Of a DNA stretch of 64,000 nucleotides, positions 17,288-26,592 are shown in pieces (position 1 is the first letter of the stretch; each line of letters opens with the position of its first letter). The DNA comes from Pseudomonas sp. PDM05. GTDB lineage: Bacteria; Pseudomonadota; Gammaproteobacteria; Pseudomonadales; Pseudomonadaceae. The stretch is taken from positions 310,001 to 374,000 of the forward strand of contig NZ_JACVAC010000001.1 in the NCBI RefSeq assembly GCF_014851685.1, given 5' to 3'. A model generated the notes under the pieces. That model had not been told where the DNA came from and ran no database searches. It saw only the letters and a program-made list of their open reading frames with translations. The position numbers and the translations under genes are program-made.

Positions 17288-19684
17288 TTAATGCGTGCTA
17301 ATTCTTTCCTTGGAATCAGACTCGCGCTTTTCATCCTTTGCGACTATCTCCGGAGCCACATCCGGCAAGGGCTCCGGCGCGTATTGCAGCGCAATTTGCA
17401 GGACCTCGTCAATCCATTTAACCGGTTTAATCTGCAGATCCTGCTTGATGTTGTCAGGAATTTCCTTCAAGTCGCGAACATTCTCTTCAGGAATGATCAC
17501 GGTCTTGATCCCGCCACGGTGTGCCGCAAGCAATTTCTCTTTCAAGCCACCAATGGCCAGTACCTGACCACGCAAGGTAATTTCGCCGGTCATGGCCACG
17601 TCAGCTCGCACAGGAATACCAGTCAACGCCGACACCAGGGCCGTGCACATGCCTACACCTGCGCTAGGACCATCCTTCGGGGTCGCCCCTTCCGGCATGT
17701 GGATATGCGTATCGTGCTTCTCGTGGAAGTCCAGGGGAATCCCCAGGCTCTTGGCGCGGCTGCGCACCACGGTCTGTGCGGCGGTGATGGATTCGACCAT
17801 CACGTCACCCAGCGAACCGGTCTTGATCAGCTGGCCTTTGCCAGGGATCACCGCGGCTTCGATGGTCAGCAATTCGCCACCCACCTGGGTCCACGCCAGG
17901 CCGGTGACCTGACCGACTTGATCCTGCTGCTCGGCCAGGCCGTAGCTGAATTTACGCACGCCGAGGAAGTGTTCCAGGGAGTCAGCCGTGACCTTCACCG
18001 AGAAGCGTTTTTCCAGTGCATGTTCCTTGACCGCCTTGCGGCAGATCTTCGCGATCTGGCGCTCCAGGCCCCGTACACCGGCCTCGCGGGTGTAATAACG
18101 CACGATGTCGCGGATGGTCCCGACCTCGAATTCGATCTCGCCCTTCTTCAGGCCGTTGGCAGAAATCTGCTTGGGCGCGAGGTATTTGACGGCGATGTTG
18201 ATCTTCTCGTCTTCGGTGTAACCCGGCAGACGAATCACCTCCATCCGGTCCAGCAAGGCTGGCGGGATGTTCATGGAGTTGGAGGTGCACAGGAACATTA
18301 CGTCAGACAGGTCGTAGTCGACTTCCAGGTAATGGTCGTTGAAATTGTGGTTCTGCTCAGGGTCGAGCACTTCGAGCAAGGCCGATGCCGGATCGCCACG
18401 CATGTCGCTGCCCATTTTGTCGATTTCATCGAGCAGGAACAGCGGGTTGCGCACACCCACCTTTGTCATCTTTTGAATCAATCTTCCTGGCATCGAACCG
18501 ATGTAAGTACGGCGATGACCACGGATTTCCGCCTCATCACGCACGCCACCGAGGGCCATGCGCACGAATTTGCGGTTGGTCGCATTGGCAATCGATTCGG
18601 CCAGGGAGGTTTTACCCACACCCGGTGGACCGACCAGGCACAACACCGGACCACGAATTTTCTTCACGCGCTTTTGCACCGCGAGGTATTCGAGGATGCG
18701 TTCTTTGACTTCCTCAAGACCGTAGTGGTCGGCATCAAGGATGTCTTCGGCACGGGCCAGGTCCAGGCGCACTTTGGTCTGGGCCTTCCAAGGCACCTGC
18801 ACCAGCCAGTCGATGTAGGAACGAACCACGGTGGCTTCGGCCGACATCGGCGACATCTGCTTGAGCTTGTTCAACTCGGCAGTGGCCTTGGTCAGGGCGT
18901 CTTTAGGCAGGCCGGCGGCATCGATGCGCTTTTTCAGCTCCTCGATTTCGTTGTGGCCTTCCTCGCTGTCGCCGAGCTCTTTCTGAATGGCCTTCATCTG
19001 CTCATTCAGGTAGTACTCGCGCTGGCTACGCTCCATTTGTTTCTTCACACGACCACGGATGCGCTTCTCGACCTGCAGCAGGTCGATTTCGGCATCCAGC
19101 AGCGCCAACACGTGTTCAACACGGGTCGACAGGTCGATGATTTCGAGGATGTCCTGCTTCTGCTCGATCTTCAGCGCCATGTGCGCGGCCATGGTATCGA
19201 CCAGGCGGCTTGGCTCATCAATGCTATTGAGGGACGACAGGACTTCAGCCGGGACCTTCTTGCCCAACTGCACATACTGCTCGAACTGCGAGAGCAGGCT
19301 GCGTACAAAGACTTCGGATTCGCGCTCCGGCGCTTCGACTTCGTCGATCAGCGCCACTTCAGCGCGCAGGTGGCCGTCCACCTCCATGAAGCGCTCGACC
19401 GCACCGCGCTGCTCGCCTTCGACCAACACCTTGACGGTGCCATCAGGCAGCTTGAGCAATTGCAGGACAGTGGCAATGGTGCCGACGCGATACAGGGCAT
19501 CTTCGCCCGGATCATCATCAGCGGGATTCTTCTGGGCCAACAGCAGGATTTGCTTGTCGCCCGTCATCGCGGCTTCGAGCGCCTCGATTGACTTCTCGCG
19601 CCCCACGAACAGCGGGATAACCATGTGCGGATAGACGACGACATCACGCAACGGCAGGAGAGGCAATTCAATGGTGGTCTTCAT
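17288..19684 (-). CDS. lon: ATP-dependent protease Lon
   Basis: 798 residues of LonA: N-terminal substrate domain (LPLLPLRDVVVYPHMVIPLFVGR), coiled coil, AAA+ module (Walker A GPPGVGKTSLAES, Walker B LFLLDEIDKM) and a C-terminal Ser-Lys protease domain (PKDGPSAGVGM with the catalytic Ser, and the Lys in GGLKEKLLAAHRGG). Lon degrades misfolded and regulatory proteins. ATG 19684 follows GAGGCG; the longer reading frame upstream has no RBS and covers the promoter. A sigma-32-type promoter lies 42 bp upstream. Confidence 0.97.
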   Translation of the reverse strand: MKTTIELPLLPLRDVVVYPHMVIPLFVGREKSIEALEAAMTGDKQILLLAQKNPADDDPGEDALYRVGTIATVLQLLKLPDGTVKVLVEGEQRGAVERFMEVDGHLRAEVALIDEVEAPERESEVFVRSLLSQFEQYVQLGKKVPAEVLSSLNSIDEPSRLVDTMAAHMALKIEQKQDILEIIDLSTRVEHVLALLDAEIDLLQVEKRIRGRVKKQMERSQREYYLNEQMKAIQKELGDSEEGHNEIEELKKRIDAAGLPKDALTKATAELNKLKQMSPMSAEATVVRSYIDWLVQVPWKAQTKVRLDLARAEDILDADHYGLEEVKERILEYLAVQKRVKKIRGPVLCLVGPPGVGKTSLAESIANATNRKFVRMALGGVRDEAEIRGHRRTYIGSMPGRLIQKMTKVGVRNPLFLLDEIDKMGSDMRGDPASALLEVLDPEQNHNFNDHYLEVDYDLSDVMFLCTSNSMNIPPALLDRMEVIRLPGYTEDEKINIAVKYLAPKQISANGLKKGEIEFEVGTIRDIVRYYTREAGVRGLERQIAKICRKAVKEHALEKRFSVKVTADSLEHFLGVRKFSYGLAEQQDQVGQVTGLAWTQVGGELLTIEAAVIPGKGQLIKTGSLGDVMVESITAAQTVVRSRAKSLGIPLDFHEKHDTHIHMPEGATPKDGPSAGVGMCTALVSALTGIPVRADVAMTGEITLRGQVLAIGGLKEKLLAAHRGGIKTVIIPEENVRDLKEIPDNIKQDLQIKPVKWIDEVLQIALQYAPEPLPDVAPEIVAKDEKRESDSKERISTH

Positions 19685-19725
19685 GATTTCGCCTCTATGA
19701 CAGATGAAAAATAAGCTTGAAACCA

Positions 19726-19754
19726 AGATGGGGGCTGCATGCAAAAAAAACAAG
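19726..19754 (-). promoter_or_regulatory. Heat-shock (sigma-32) promoter of lon
   Basis: On the minus strand CTTGTTT (19754-19748), 14 bp, then CCCCATCT (19733-19726), against the RpoH consensus CTTGAAA-N11-16-CCCCATNT. It is correctly placed upstream of lon, a known RpoH-regulated gene. Confidence 0.7.
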
Positions 19755-19810
19755 CTTAATGCCAGCAGGAAAACGCAGGAAAAATCCCGCAATTAAAAGT
19801 GAGTGCAAAA

Positions 19811-19841
19811 ACAAAGGGGCCCCTAGAGGCCCCTTGTTTGT
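19811..19841 (-). terminator. Rho-independent terminator of clpX
   Basis: Stem ACAAGGGGCC / GGCCCCTTTGT followed on the minus strand by TTTTTG, 19 bp after the clpX stop. It separates clpX from lon. Confidence 0.85.
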
Positions 19842-19859
19842 AAAGCAACTGCAAAACGC

Positions 19860-21143
19860 TTACGCGTCTGGCGCAGCCTTGGCAGTCGGCTCACTGTTTT
19901 CGTAGATATACAGTGGCTTGGACTTACCTTCTATAACGCTTTCGTCGATCACCACTTTACTCACCTCGGACTGCGAGGGGATTTCGTACATGGTGTCGAG
20001 CAACACGCCTTCCAGGATAGAACGCAGACCACGTGCACCGGTCTTGCGCTCCAGCGCCCGCTTGGCCACCGATTTGAGCGCGTCGGTACGGAACTCGAGG
20101 TCCACACCTTCCATCTCGAACAGCTTGGCGTATTGCTTGGTCAGGGCGTTTTTCGGCTCGGTGAGGATCTGAATCAGCGCAGCCTCATCCAGCTCGTCCA
20201 ACGTCGCCAGGACCGGCAGACGACCAACGAATTCCGGGATCAGACCGAACTTGACCAGATCGTCAGGCTCGACTTCACGCAGGGACTCGCCAACCTTCTT
20301 GCCTTCTTCCTTGCTGCGTACTTCCGCACTGAAACCAATACCACCACGGGTGGAACGTTGTTGAATTACTTTTTCCAGACCAGAGAACGCGCCGCCACAG
20401 ATAAACAGGATGTTACGCGTATCAACCTGTAGGAATTCCTGCTGCGGGTGCTTGCGGCCGCCTTGTGGCGGTACAGAAGCAACTGTGCCTTCGATCAGTT
20501 TCAACAGGGCTTGCTGCACGCCTTCACCGGAAACGTCCCGGGTGATCGACGGGTTGTCGGACTTGCGCGAGATCTTGTCGATTTCGTCGATGTAGACAAT
20601 ACCCATCTGGGCCTTCTCTACGTCGTAGTCGCACTTCTGCAGCAGTTTCTGAATGATGTTCTCGACGTCTTCACCCACGTACCCAGCCTCGGTGAGGGTG
20701 GTGGCGTCGGCGATGGTGAACGGAACGTTCAGCAGGCGAGCGAGGGTTTCTGCAAGCAGGGTTTTACCCGAGCCTGTAGGACCGATCAGCAAGATGTTGC
20801 TCTTGCCGAGTTCGACCTCGTCACCTTTCTTGTCACGCTGGTTCAAGCGCTTGTAGTGGTTGTACACCGCTACGGCCAGAACCTTCTTTGCACGCTCTTG
20901 ACCGATGACATACTGGTCAAGGATGCCGCTGATTTCTTTAGGCGAAGGCAATTTATGCGCACTGCTCTCGGCCTGGGCTTCCTGCACCTCCTCGCGGATG
21001 ATGTCATTGCACAGGTCGACGCACTCGTCGCAGATAAACACCGAGGGGCCGGCAATCAACTTGCGCACTTCATGCTGGCTTTTGCCACAGAAGGAGCAAT
21101 AGAGCAGCTTGCCGTTGTCCTCGCCGTTGCGGGTGTCAGTCAT
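19860..21143 (-). CDS. clpX: ATP-dependent Clp protease ATPase subunit ClpX
   Basis: 427 residues: an N-terminal zinc-binding domain (CSFCGK ... CDECVDLC), Walker [14 protein letters not shown], Walker B YIDEIDKI, the pore loop and the IGF-type ClpP-docking loop IGFSAEV. ClpX unfolds tagged substrates (for example ssrA-tagged proteins) and feeds them to ClpP. ATG 21143 gives the canonical [13 protein letters not shown] start. It lies 111 bp downstream of clpP on the same strand. Confidence 0.97.
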   Translation of the reverse strand: MTDTRNGEDNGKLLYCSFCGKSQHEVRKLIAGPSVFICDECVDLCNDIIREEVQEAQAESSAHKLPSPKEISGILDQYVIGQERAKKVLAVAVYNHYKRLNQRDKKGDEVELGKSNILLIGPTGSGKTLLAETLARLLNVPFTIADATTLTEAGYVGEDVENIIQKLLQKCDYDVEKAQMGIVYIDEIDKISRKSDNPSITRDVSGEGVQQALLKLIEGTVASVPPQGGRKHPQQEFLQVDTRNILFICGGAFSGLEKVIQQRSTRGGIGFSAEVRSKEEGKKVGESLREVEPDDLVKFGLIPEFVGRLPVLATLDELDEAALIQILTEPKNALTKQYAKLFEMEGVDLEFRTDALKSVAKRALERKTGARGLRSILEGVLLDTMYEIPSQSEVSKVVIDESVIEGKSKPLYIYENSEPTAKAAPDA

Positions 21144-21191
21144 TCGTTCGATCCAAATCCGATAGGCTTGCAACACAAGATGAAGGCTTAT

Positions 21192-21211
21192 GCGGGCTTT
21201 TTCAAGCCCGC
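21192..21211 (-). other. Stem-loop between clpP and clpX
   Basis: GCGGGCTT and AAGCCCGC form an 8-bp stem with a four-base loop 49 bp upstream of clpX. There is no T-run after it on the minus strand, so it is more likely a processing or attenuating hairpin than a full terminator. Confidence 0.45.
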
Positions 21212-21254
21212 AAGTGGTCGGGCATGCCGACCAGCCCTATTTTGAGCGGCTTAA

Positions 21255-21890
21255 TTAAGCTGGGCGACGGTCAATCACTTTGTCGATCAGGCCATAGGCT
21301 TGCGCGGCTTCGGCACTCATGAAGTTGTCACGGTTGGTGTCGCGCTCGATTTCTTCCAGGGTGCGTCCGCTGTGCTTGGCCATCAGCGTGTTGAGACGCT
21401 CACGGATAAACAGGATTTCCTTGGCATGGATCTCGATGTCCGACGCCTGGCCTTGGAAACCGCCCAGTGGTTGGTGAATCATCACGCGCGAGTTCGGCAG
21501 GCAGAAGCGCTTGCCCTCGGCACCCGCGGTCAGCAGGAATGCGCCCATGCTGCAGGCCTGGCCAATGCAGGTGGTCGACACGTTCGGCTTGATGAACTGC
21601 ATGGTGTCGTAGATCGACATACCCGCCGTCACCGAACCGCCTGGGGAGTTGATGTAGAGATGGATGTCCTTGTCCGGGTTTTCGGCTTCAAGGAACAGCA
21701 GCTGCGCACAGATCAGGTTGGCCATGTAGTCCTCTACGGGGCCAACCAGAAAGATCACTCGCTCCTTGAGCAGGCGCGAGTAGATGTCGTAGGCGCGTTC
21801 GCCACGAGCGGACTGCTCTACAACCATCGGGACCAGGCCGCCAGCGGCCTGGATATCAGAGTTCTGCTGAATATAGGAATTACGGAACAT
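21255..21890 (-). CDS. clpP: ATP-dependent Clp protease proteolytic subunit
   Basis: 211 residues of the S14 serine peptidase ClpP. The catalytic Ser is in [11 protein letters not shown], His in [11 protein letters not shown] and Asp in RDTNRDNFM. It forms the double-heptamer barrel that degrades substrates unfolded by ClpX. The extended N-terminus ([18 protein letters not shown]) contains the propeptide. It is located between tig and clpX, as in most gammaproteobacteria. Confidence 0.97.
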   Translation of the reverse strand: MFRNSYIQQNSDIQAAGGLVPMVVEQSARGERAYDIYSRLLKERVIFLVGPVEDYMANLICAQLLFLEAENPDKDIHLYINSPGGSVTAGMSIYDTMQFIKPNVSTTCIGQACSMGAFLLTAGAEGKRFCLPNSRVMIHQPLGGFQGQASDIEIHAKEILFIRERLNTLMAKHSGRTLEEIERDTNRDNFMSAEAAQAYGLIDKVIDRRPA

Positions 21891-21929
21891 GCTCTGCAGT
21901 TACTCCCAAATAGTCATGTCTTGAAAACG

Positions 21930-21956
21930 CATAAGCCAGCGCGAGGCTGGCTTATG
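21930..21956 (-). terminator. Stem-loop between tig and clpP
   Basis: CATAAGCCAGC and GCTGGCTTATG form a perfect 11-bp stem with a five-base loop, followed on the minus strand by CGTTTTC. It is 25 bp after the tig stop and may attenuate read-through into clpP. Confidence 0.65.
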
Positions 21957-21981
21957 GTTGTATTTCCAACGAGTTGGACAA

Positions 21982-23292
21982 TCAGTCGGCTTGTGCTGCT
22001 TCCGCCGGTTTGACTGCTTCTTCGTAAGAGACCGCTTTATCGGTCACCTTAGCCTTCTGCAGAACAGTATCCACAACTTGTTCTTCCAGCACAACCGAAC
22101 GTACTTCGTTCAGTTGCTGGTCGTTCTTGTAGTACCAAGCCACGACCTGCTCAGGCTCCTGGTAGGCCGAAGCCATTTCCTGGATCATTTCGCGAACGCG
22201 ATCTTCGTCAGGCTTGAGCTCGAACTGCTCAACCACTTTTGCCACGACCAGACCCAGCACAACGCGACGCTTGGCTTGTTCTTCGAACAGCTCGGCCGGC
22301 AGTTGATCAGGCTTGATGTTGCCACCGAACTGCTGAACCGCTTGAACGCGCAGGCGATCCACTTCGTTGGACAGCAGGGCCTTAGGCACTTCGATCGGGT
22401 TGGCGGCCAGCAGACCGTCCATGACCTGGTTTTTCACCTTGGACTTGATAGCCTGGCGCAGCTCGCGCTCCATGTTCTTGCGAACTTCGGTGCGGAAACC
22501 TTCCAGGGTCGCTTCCTTGATGCCGAATTGAGCGAAGAACTCTTCGTTCAGCTCTGGCAGCTTAGGCTCGGAAACACTGTTGACGGTCACGGTGAACTCG
22601 GCGGCTTTGCCAGCCAGGTCCAGGTTCTGGTAGTCAGCAGGGAAAGTCAGGTTCAGAACACGCTCTTCGCCGGCTTTAGCGCCAACCAGACCGTCTTCGA
22701 AGCCAGGGATCATGCGGTTGGAGCCCAGCACCAGCTGAGTACCCTTGGCGGAGCCGCCAGCGAATACTTCGCCGTCAACCTTGCCAACGAAATCGATGTT
22801 CAGCTGGTCTTCGTTCTGAGCGGCGCGATCGGTCACTTCAAAACGGGTGTTCTGCTTGCGCAGGATTTCCAGCATGTTGTCCAGGTCGGCATCGGCCACG
22901 TCAGCGCTCAGGCGCTCTACGGCGATACCTTCGAAGCTGGCAACTTCGAACTCCGGGAACACTTCGAATACGGCAACGTATTCCAGGTCCTTGCCAGCTT
23001 CCAGGGACTTAGGCTCGATCGACGGCGAGCCAGCAGGCTTCAGGTTCTGCGCTTCTACGGCTTCGTAGAAGGAAGCCTGGATCACGTCACCCACAGCGTC
23101 CTGGCGCGCATCAGCACCAAAACGACGCTTGATTTCGCTCATTGGCACTTTGCCTGGACGGAAACCAGCGATCTTGGCCTTCTGGGCAGTCTGCTGCAGA
23201 CGCTTGTTGACCGCAGTCTCAATACGCTCTGCCGGCACGGTAATGCTCAGGCGGCGCTCGATAGCAGTAGTATTTTCAACAGAAACTTGCAT
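21982..23292 (-). CDS. tig: Trigger factor
   Basis: 436 residues: N-terminal ribosome-binding domain (signature [12 protein letters not shown]), central FKBP-type prolyl isomerase domain ([21 protein letters not shown] ... [10 protein letters not shown]), and a long helical C-terminal chaperone domain. It is the first chaperone met by nascent chains at the ribosome exit. ATG 23292 has GAGGA at optimal spacing; the upstream in-frame extension is not needed. Confidence 0.97.
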   Translation of the reverse strand: MQVSVENTTAIERRLSITVPAERIETAVNKRLQQTAQKAKIAGFRPGKVPMSEIKRRFGADARQDAVGDVIQASFYEAVEAQNLKPAGSPSIEPKSLEAGKDLEYVAVFEVFPEFEVASFEGIAVERLSADVADADLDNMLEILRKQNTRFEVTDRAAQNEDQLNIDFVGKVDGEVFAGGSAKGTQLVLGSNRMIPGFEDGLVGAKAGEERVLNLTFPADYQNLDLAGKAAEFTVTVNSVSEPKLPELNEEFFAQFGIKEATLEGFRTEVRKNMERELRQAIKSKVKNQVMDGLLAANPIEVPKALLSNEVDRLRVQAVQQFGGNIKPDQLPAELFEEQAKRRVVLGLVVAKVVEQFELKPDEDRVREMIQEMASAYQEPEQVVAWYYKNDQQLNEVRSVVLEEQVVDTVLQKAKVTDKAVSYEEAVKPAEAAQAD

Positions 23293-23692
23293 GGATATTC
23301 CTCGTTGCACAGACGTTAGCCGGCCATTTCCGACCCCAATCAAGGGCATGCATTCTAGAGGGTCAAACTCAAGAAGTCACCCTACTGCAAATACGCCCGA
23401 AAACAGCCGGCAATTTATCGGTACGAAGGCACTGATGCACCCCGCCCCGGTGACAAATACACCCCATCACGCCAGGGCTCTGCGTCGCCCCTTCTATATA
23501 TAGAAGAGGTCGTCATCCACCCCCCCTGACGGCCCACCCCGCAAACAGGGCAAGCAGACAGTGCGGTATCATCGAGACACATAAATACGATGAAACGCCC
23601 TGCCGTTGCGGCCCAGCACCTGCAGCCGCGAAAACCAGAACCGCTAAAACCAAAAAAGGCGCCAGACTGTTAAATCTGGCGCCTTTCGAATA
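23293..23692. other. 400-bp gap between tig and tRNA-His: tig promoter region, palindrome, terminator
   Basis: No gene is visible. The segment contains a perfect 16-bp palindrome CTTCTATATATAGAAG (23491-23506) about 200 bp upstream of tig, and the terminator of the tRNA cluster at its distal end. The middle (23510-23650) shows no convincing coding frame or repeat. Confidence 0.6.
23652..23683 (-). terminator. Terminator after the distal tRNA-His
   Basis: Stem GGCGCCAGA / TCTGGCGCC with an eight-base loop followed on the minus strand by TTTTTTGG. A near copy follows the other tRNA-His at 23951-23980. Confidence 0.85.
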
Positions 23693-23769
23693 TGGGGTGG
23701 ACGAAGGGGATCGAACCCTCGACAACGGGAGTCACAATCCCGTGCTCTACCAACTGAGCTACGCCCACC
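23693..23769 (-). tRNA. tRNA-His(GTG), distal copy
   Basis: Cloverleaf read on the minus strand: acceptor GTGGGCG/CGTCCAC with the extra 5' G paired to C73, D-arm AGCTCAGTTGGTAGAGC, anticodon loop TTGTGAC (GTG), T-loop GGTTCGATCC, encoded CCA. It appears identical over the whole gene to the copy at 23988-24064. Confidence 0.95.
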
Positions 23770-23847
23770 ATATTGCATTAACAAAGAACTCAAACATCTT
23801 CTTTGTTGAACCTCACCTCACCTTGCGGCAGGGCGACGCCTTGAAAT

Positions 23848-23932
23848 TGGTGCGGATGAAGAGACTCGAACTCTTACGCCTCGCGGCGCTGGAACCTAAA
23901 TCCAGTGTGTCTACCAATTCCACCACATCCGC
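23848..23932 (-). tRNA. tRNA-Leu(TAG)
   Basis: 85-nt class II tRNA on the minus strand. Acceptor GCGGATG/CATCCGC, anticodon stem CTGGA/TCCAG with loop TTTAGGT (anticodon TAG, reading CUA-type codons), long variable arm CGCCGCGAGGCG, T-loop AGTTCGAGTCT, encoded ACCA end. It sits between the two tRNA-His copies. Confidence 0.95.
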
Positions 23933-23950
23933 GCTGGAGCTCTTAAAGCA

Positions 23951-23980
23951 AAGGCGCCAGACGATTAATCTGGCGCCTTT
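23951..23980 (-). terminator. Terminator-like hairpin after the proximal tRNA-His
   Basis: Stem GGCGCCAGA / TCTGGCGCC, the same as the one at 23652-23683, but followed by TTTGCTTT rather than a run of six T. It is therefore probably a leaky terminator or processing signal inside the tRNA operon. Confidence 0.7.
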
Positions 23981-23987
23981 CAAAATA

Positions 23988-24064
23988 TGGGGTGGACGAA
24001 GGGGATCGAACCCTCGACAACGGGAGTCACAATCCCGTGCTCTACCAACTGAGCTACGCCCACC
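23988..24064 (-). tRNA. tRNA-His(GTG), proximal copy
   Basis: Apparently the same sequence as the distal tRNA-His, including the encoded CCA and the flanking bases up to the hairpin. Anticodon loop TTGTGAC. Second gene of the Arg-His-Leu-His cluster in the direction of transcription. Confidence 0.95.
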
Positions 24065-24095
24065 ATCTAACGCTACTTGTGCCAAAGCTGCCTAA

Positions 24096-24172
24096 TGGCG
24101 CACCCGGCAGGACTCGAACCTGCGACCATCCGCTTAGAAGGCGGATGCTCTATCCAGCTGAGCTACGGGCGC
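24096..24172 (-). tRNA. tRNA-Arg(TCT)
   Basis: 77-nt cloverleaf on the minus strand: acceptor GCGCCCG/CGGGTGC, D-arm AGCTCAGCTGGATAGAGC, anticodon loop CTTCTAA (TCT, reading AGA), T-loop GGTTCGAGTCC, encoded GCCA end. First gene of the tRNA cluster. It reads a rare Pseudomonas codon. Confidence 0.95.
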
Positions 24173-24451
24173 CTTGTTAATCTGTACTCTTGGAGGATTA
24201 CAAACTAAGTGCTTCCAGCCTTGCAGAACAACACTCTATTCTGCTCGACCTTCTTAACCAGTGCTAGGCTGTGCCCGACAAGTGCGACGAATAGTATAGA
24301 CGCCTCGGAAAGCCGTCAAATCTTTTTTGAAAAAAATTCATTTTATTTAAGGGGTTAGGGCAATTTGCAGACCAAGCGCCTTTGCCCTCACGCTGTGGCA
24401 TGCGAGAATGCGCACACATTTCTTCCCCCTCTCGATGGTTAATCACGCGTA

Positions 24452-25306
24452 ATGACTGCACAACTTATCGACGGCAAATCAATCGCCGCCAGCCTGCGCC
24501 AGCAGATCGCCAAACGCGTCACCGAGCGTAGCCAGCAAGGCCTGCGCACGCCTGGCCTCGCGGTGATCCTGGTCGGCAGCGATCCTGCCTCTCAGGTTTA
24601 TGTCTCGCACAAGCGTAAAGACTGTGAAGAGGTCGGCTTTATTTCCAAGGCCTACGACTTGCCTTCCGACACCACCCAACAGGCCCTGACCGACCTGATC
24701 GACAGCCTTAATGACGACCCGGCAATGGACGGCATCCTGTTGCAATTGCCGCTGCCCGAGCACCTGGACGCGTCCAAGCTGCTGGAGCGTATCCGCCCGG
24801 ACAAGGACGTCGACGGCTTCCACCCCTATAACGTCGGCCGCCTGGCCCAGCGCATCCCGCTGCTGCGCCCTTGCACCCCCAAAGGCATCATGACCCTGCT
24901 GGAAAGTACCGGTGTCGACCTGTACGGTCTCGACGCCGTAGTCGTGGGCGCCTCCAATATCGTAGGTCGCCCAATGGCCATGGAACTGCTGCTGGCCGGC
25001 TGCACCGTGACCGTCACCCACCGCTTCACCAAGGACCTTGCCGGCCACGTCGGTCGCGCCGACCTGGTGGTGGTTGCCGCCGGCAAGCCAGGCCTGGTCA
25101 AGGGTGAGTGGATCAAGCAAGGCGCCATCGTCATCGACGTCGGCATCAACCGCCAGGAAGACGGCAAGCTGGTCGGCGACGTGGTCTACGACACCGCCCT
25201 GCCCCGCGCCGGCTGGATCACTCCGGTGCCAGGCGGCGTCGGCCCGATGACCCGCGCCTGCCTGCTGGAAAACACGCTGTATGCGGCAGAAACCCTGCAC
25301 AGCTAA
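24452..25306 (+). CDS. folD: Methylenetetrahydrofolate dehydrogenase/cyclohydrolase
   Basis: 284 residues. FolD interconverts 5,10-methylene-THF and 10-formyl-THF with NADP, supplying one-carbon units for purines and formyl-Met-tRNA. The substrate motif [15 protein letters not shown] contains the catalytic Lys, and the family signatures [28 protein letters not shown] and [12 protein letters not shown] are all present. It is monocistronic, closed by a strong terminator at 25322-25351, and divergent from the tRNA cluster. Confidence 0.97.
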   Translation: MTAQLIDGKSIAASLRQQIAKRVTERSQQGLRTPGLAVILVGSDPASQVYVSHKRKDCEEVGFISKAYDLPSDTTQQALTDLIDSLNDDPAMDGILLQLPLPEHLDASKLLERIRPDKDVDGFHPYNVGRLAQRIPLLRPCTPKGIMTLLESTGVDLYGLDAVVVGASNIVGRPMAMELLLAGCTVTVTHRFTKDLAGHVGRADLVVVAAGKPGLVKGEWIKQGAIVIDVGINRQEDGKLVGDVVYDTALPRAGWITPVPGGVGPMTRACLLENTLYAAETLHS

Positions 25307-25321
25307 TAACCAGCAGCACTG

Positions 25322-25351
25322 AAAAAGCCCTGCCTTATCGCAGGGCTTTTT
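25322..25351 (+). terminator. Rho-independent terminator of folD
   Basis: AAAAAGCCCTGC and GCAGGGCTTTTT form a perfect 12-bp stem with a six-base loop and a T-rich tail, 15 bp after the folD stop. Confidence 0.92.
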
Positions 25352-25514
25352 ATTGCCCGGCATAAAAACCTTTTTTTCTTAGTTTTTAAGCACTTTCGTC
25401 TGGTTCTCGAAGAACATTCGACAGTTTCTGATCCATACTTCTAGAATGTAACGTAATTTTTCAAAGCACCCGTTTTCCAACGGTATTTCCTTACTTCTTA
25501 GCGAGTTCATCCGC

Positions 25515-26438
25515 GTGAAAATTCGTCTCTCCATCGCCAGCCTATTTTTTGTATTTACAGGCACCTTCGCGCACGCCGCCGAGACCACCCAGGCCCCGCG
25601 CGACACCTCCAAACTGCAGATCGCTTCCGGCAGTGCCATGCTCGTGGATCTGCAGACCAACAAAGTCATCTACTCCAGCAACCCCGACGTGGTGGTGCCG
25701 ATTGCCTCGGTGAGCAAGCTGATGACCGGCCTGATTGTGCTCGAAGCCAAGCAGAACATGGACGAATACATCGACATCAACATCAAGGACACGCCAGAAA
25801 TGAAAGGCGTGTTCTCCCGCGTGAAGATCGGCAGCGAAATGCCGCGCAAAGAAATGCTGTTGATCGCCCTGATGTCCTCGGAAAACCGCGCCGCCGCCAG
25901 CCTGGCCCACCACTACCCGGGCGGCTACCCGGCGTTTATCGCCGCAATGAATGCCAAGGCCAAGGCGCTGGGCATGACCAGCACCCACTACGTCGAGCCT
26001 ACCGGCCTGTCGATCCACAACGTATCGACTGCCCGCGACCTGAGCAAATTGCTGGCCGCCGCGCGCCACTACCCGATGCTCAGCCAACTGAGCACCACCA
26101 AGGAAAAGACGGTGTCTTTCCGCAAACCCAACTACACCCTGGGTTTCTCCAACACCGACCACCTGATCAATCGCGCCAATTGGGACATCAAGCTGACCAA
26201 GACCGGCTTCACCAACCAGGCCGGCCACTGCCTGGTGCTGGTGACCAGCATGGGGAATCGTCCGGTATCGCTGGTGATTCTGGATGCCTTCGGCAAATTC
26301 ACGCACTTTGCCGATGCCAGCCGCATTCGCAACTGGGTCGAGACCGGCAAGAGCGGCTCGGTGCCGGATGTAGCGTTGCGCTACAAGGCCGACAAGAATC
26401 TGAAAAACCGCCCGAACGCGGCAGAAGTGCGCCGCTAA
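25515..26438 (+). CDS. pbpG: D-alanyl-D-alanine endopeptidase (PBP7)
   Basis: 307 residues with a Sec signal peptide ending near AHA-AET (residues 1-21). The class C/low-mass penicillin-binding protein motifs are all present: SVSK at residues 65-68 (nucleophile Ser65), SEN at 122-124 and KTG in [11 protein letters not shown]. PbpG cleaves D-Ala-meso-DAP cross-links in periplasmic peptidoglycan. The start is GTG 25515, chosen because it gives a typical signal peptide; no strong RBS is visible. Confidence 0.93.
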   Translation: MKIRLSIASLFFVFTGTFAHAAETTQAPRDTSKLQIASGSAMLVDLQTNKVIYSSNPDVVVPIASVSKLMTGLIVLEAKQNMDEYIDINIKDTPEMKGVFSRVKIGSEMPRKEMLLIALMSSENRAAASLAHHYPGGYPAFIAAMNAKAKALGMTSTHYVEPTGLSIHNVSTARDLSKLLAAARHYPMLSQLSTTKEKTVSFRKPNYTLGFSNTDHLINRANWDIKLTKTGFTNQAGHCLVLVTSMGNRPVSLVILDAFGKFTHFADASRIRNWVETGKSGSVPDVALRYKADKNLKNRPNAAEVRR

Positions 26439-26443
26439 AAGAA

Positions 26444-26566
26444 TGTGGGAGCGGGCTTGTGTGGGAGCGGGCTTGCTCGCGAATGCGGTGTATCAGATAC
26501 AGATACCTCAGCTGACCCACCGCATTCGCGAGCAAGCCCGCTCCCACATCCCACACAAGCCTGTTC
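26444..26566. repeat. REPIN, with an extra partial REP at each end
   Basis: TGTGGGAGCGGGCTTGCTCG and onward (26460-26490) is mirrored exactly at 26518-26548 around a loop of about 27 bp. A further half unit of REP flanks each side (GTGGGAGCGGGCTTGT and its partner), giving a nested hairpin between pbpG and the convergent lipoprotein gene. Confidence 0.9.
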
Positions 26567-26592
26567 CCAAATAAGGTTCGCGGCGTCCTGCT

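Noticed and set aside
17291..19591. 766-codon open frame opposite lon
   Set aside because: Antisense shadow of lon. Composition (many His, Gln, Asp) is typical of complementary reading of a GC-rich gene.
26444..26566. CRISPR-like repeats
   Set aside because: The repeated GTGGGAGCGGGCTTGCTCGC units are inverted pairs scattered singly between genes, with no regular spacer array and no cas genes; they are REPINs.
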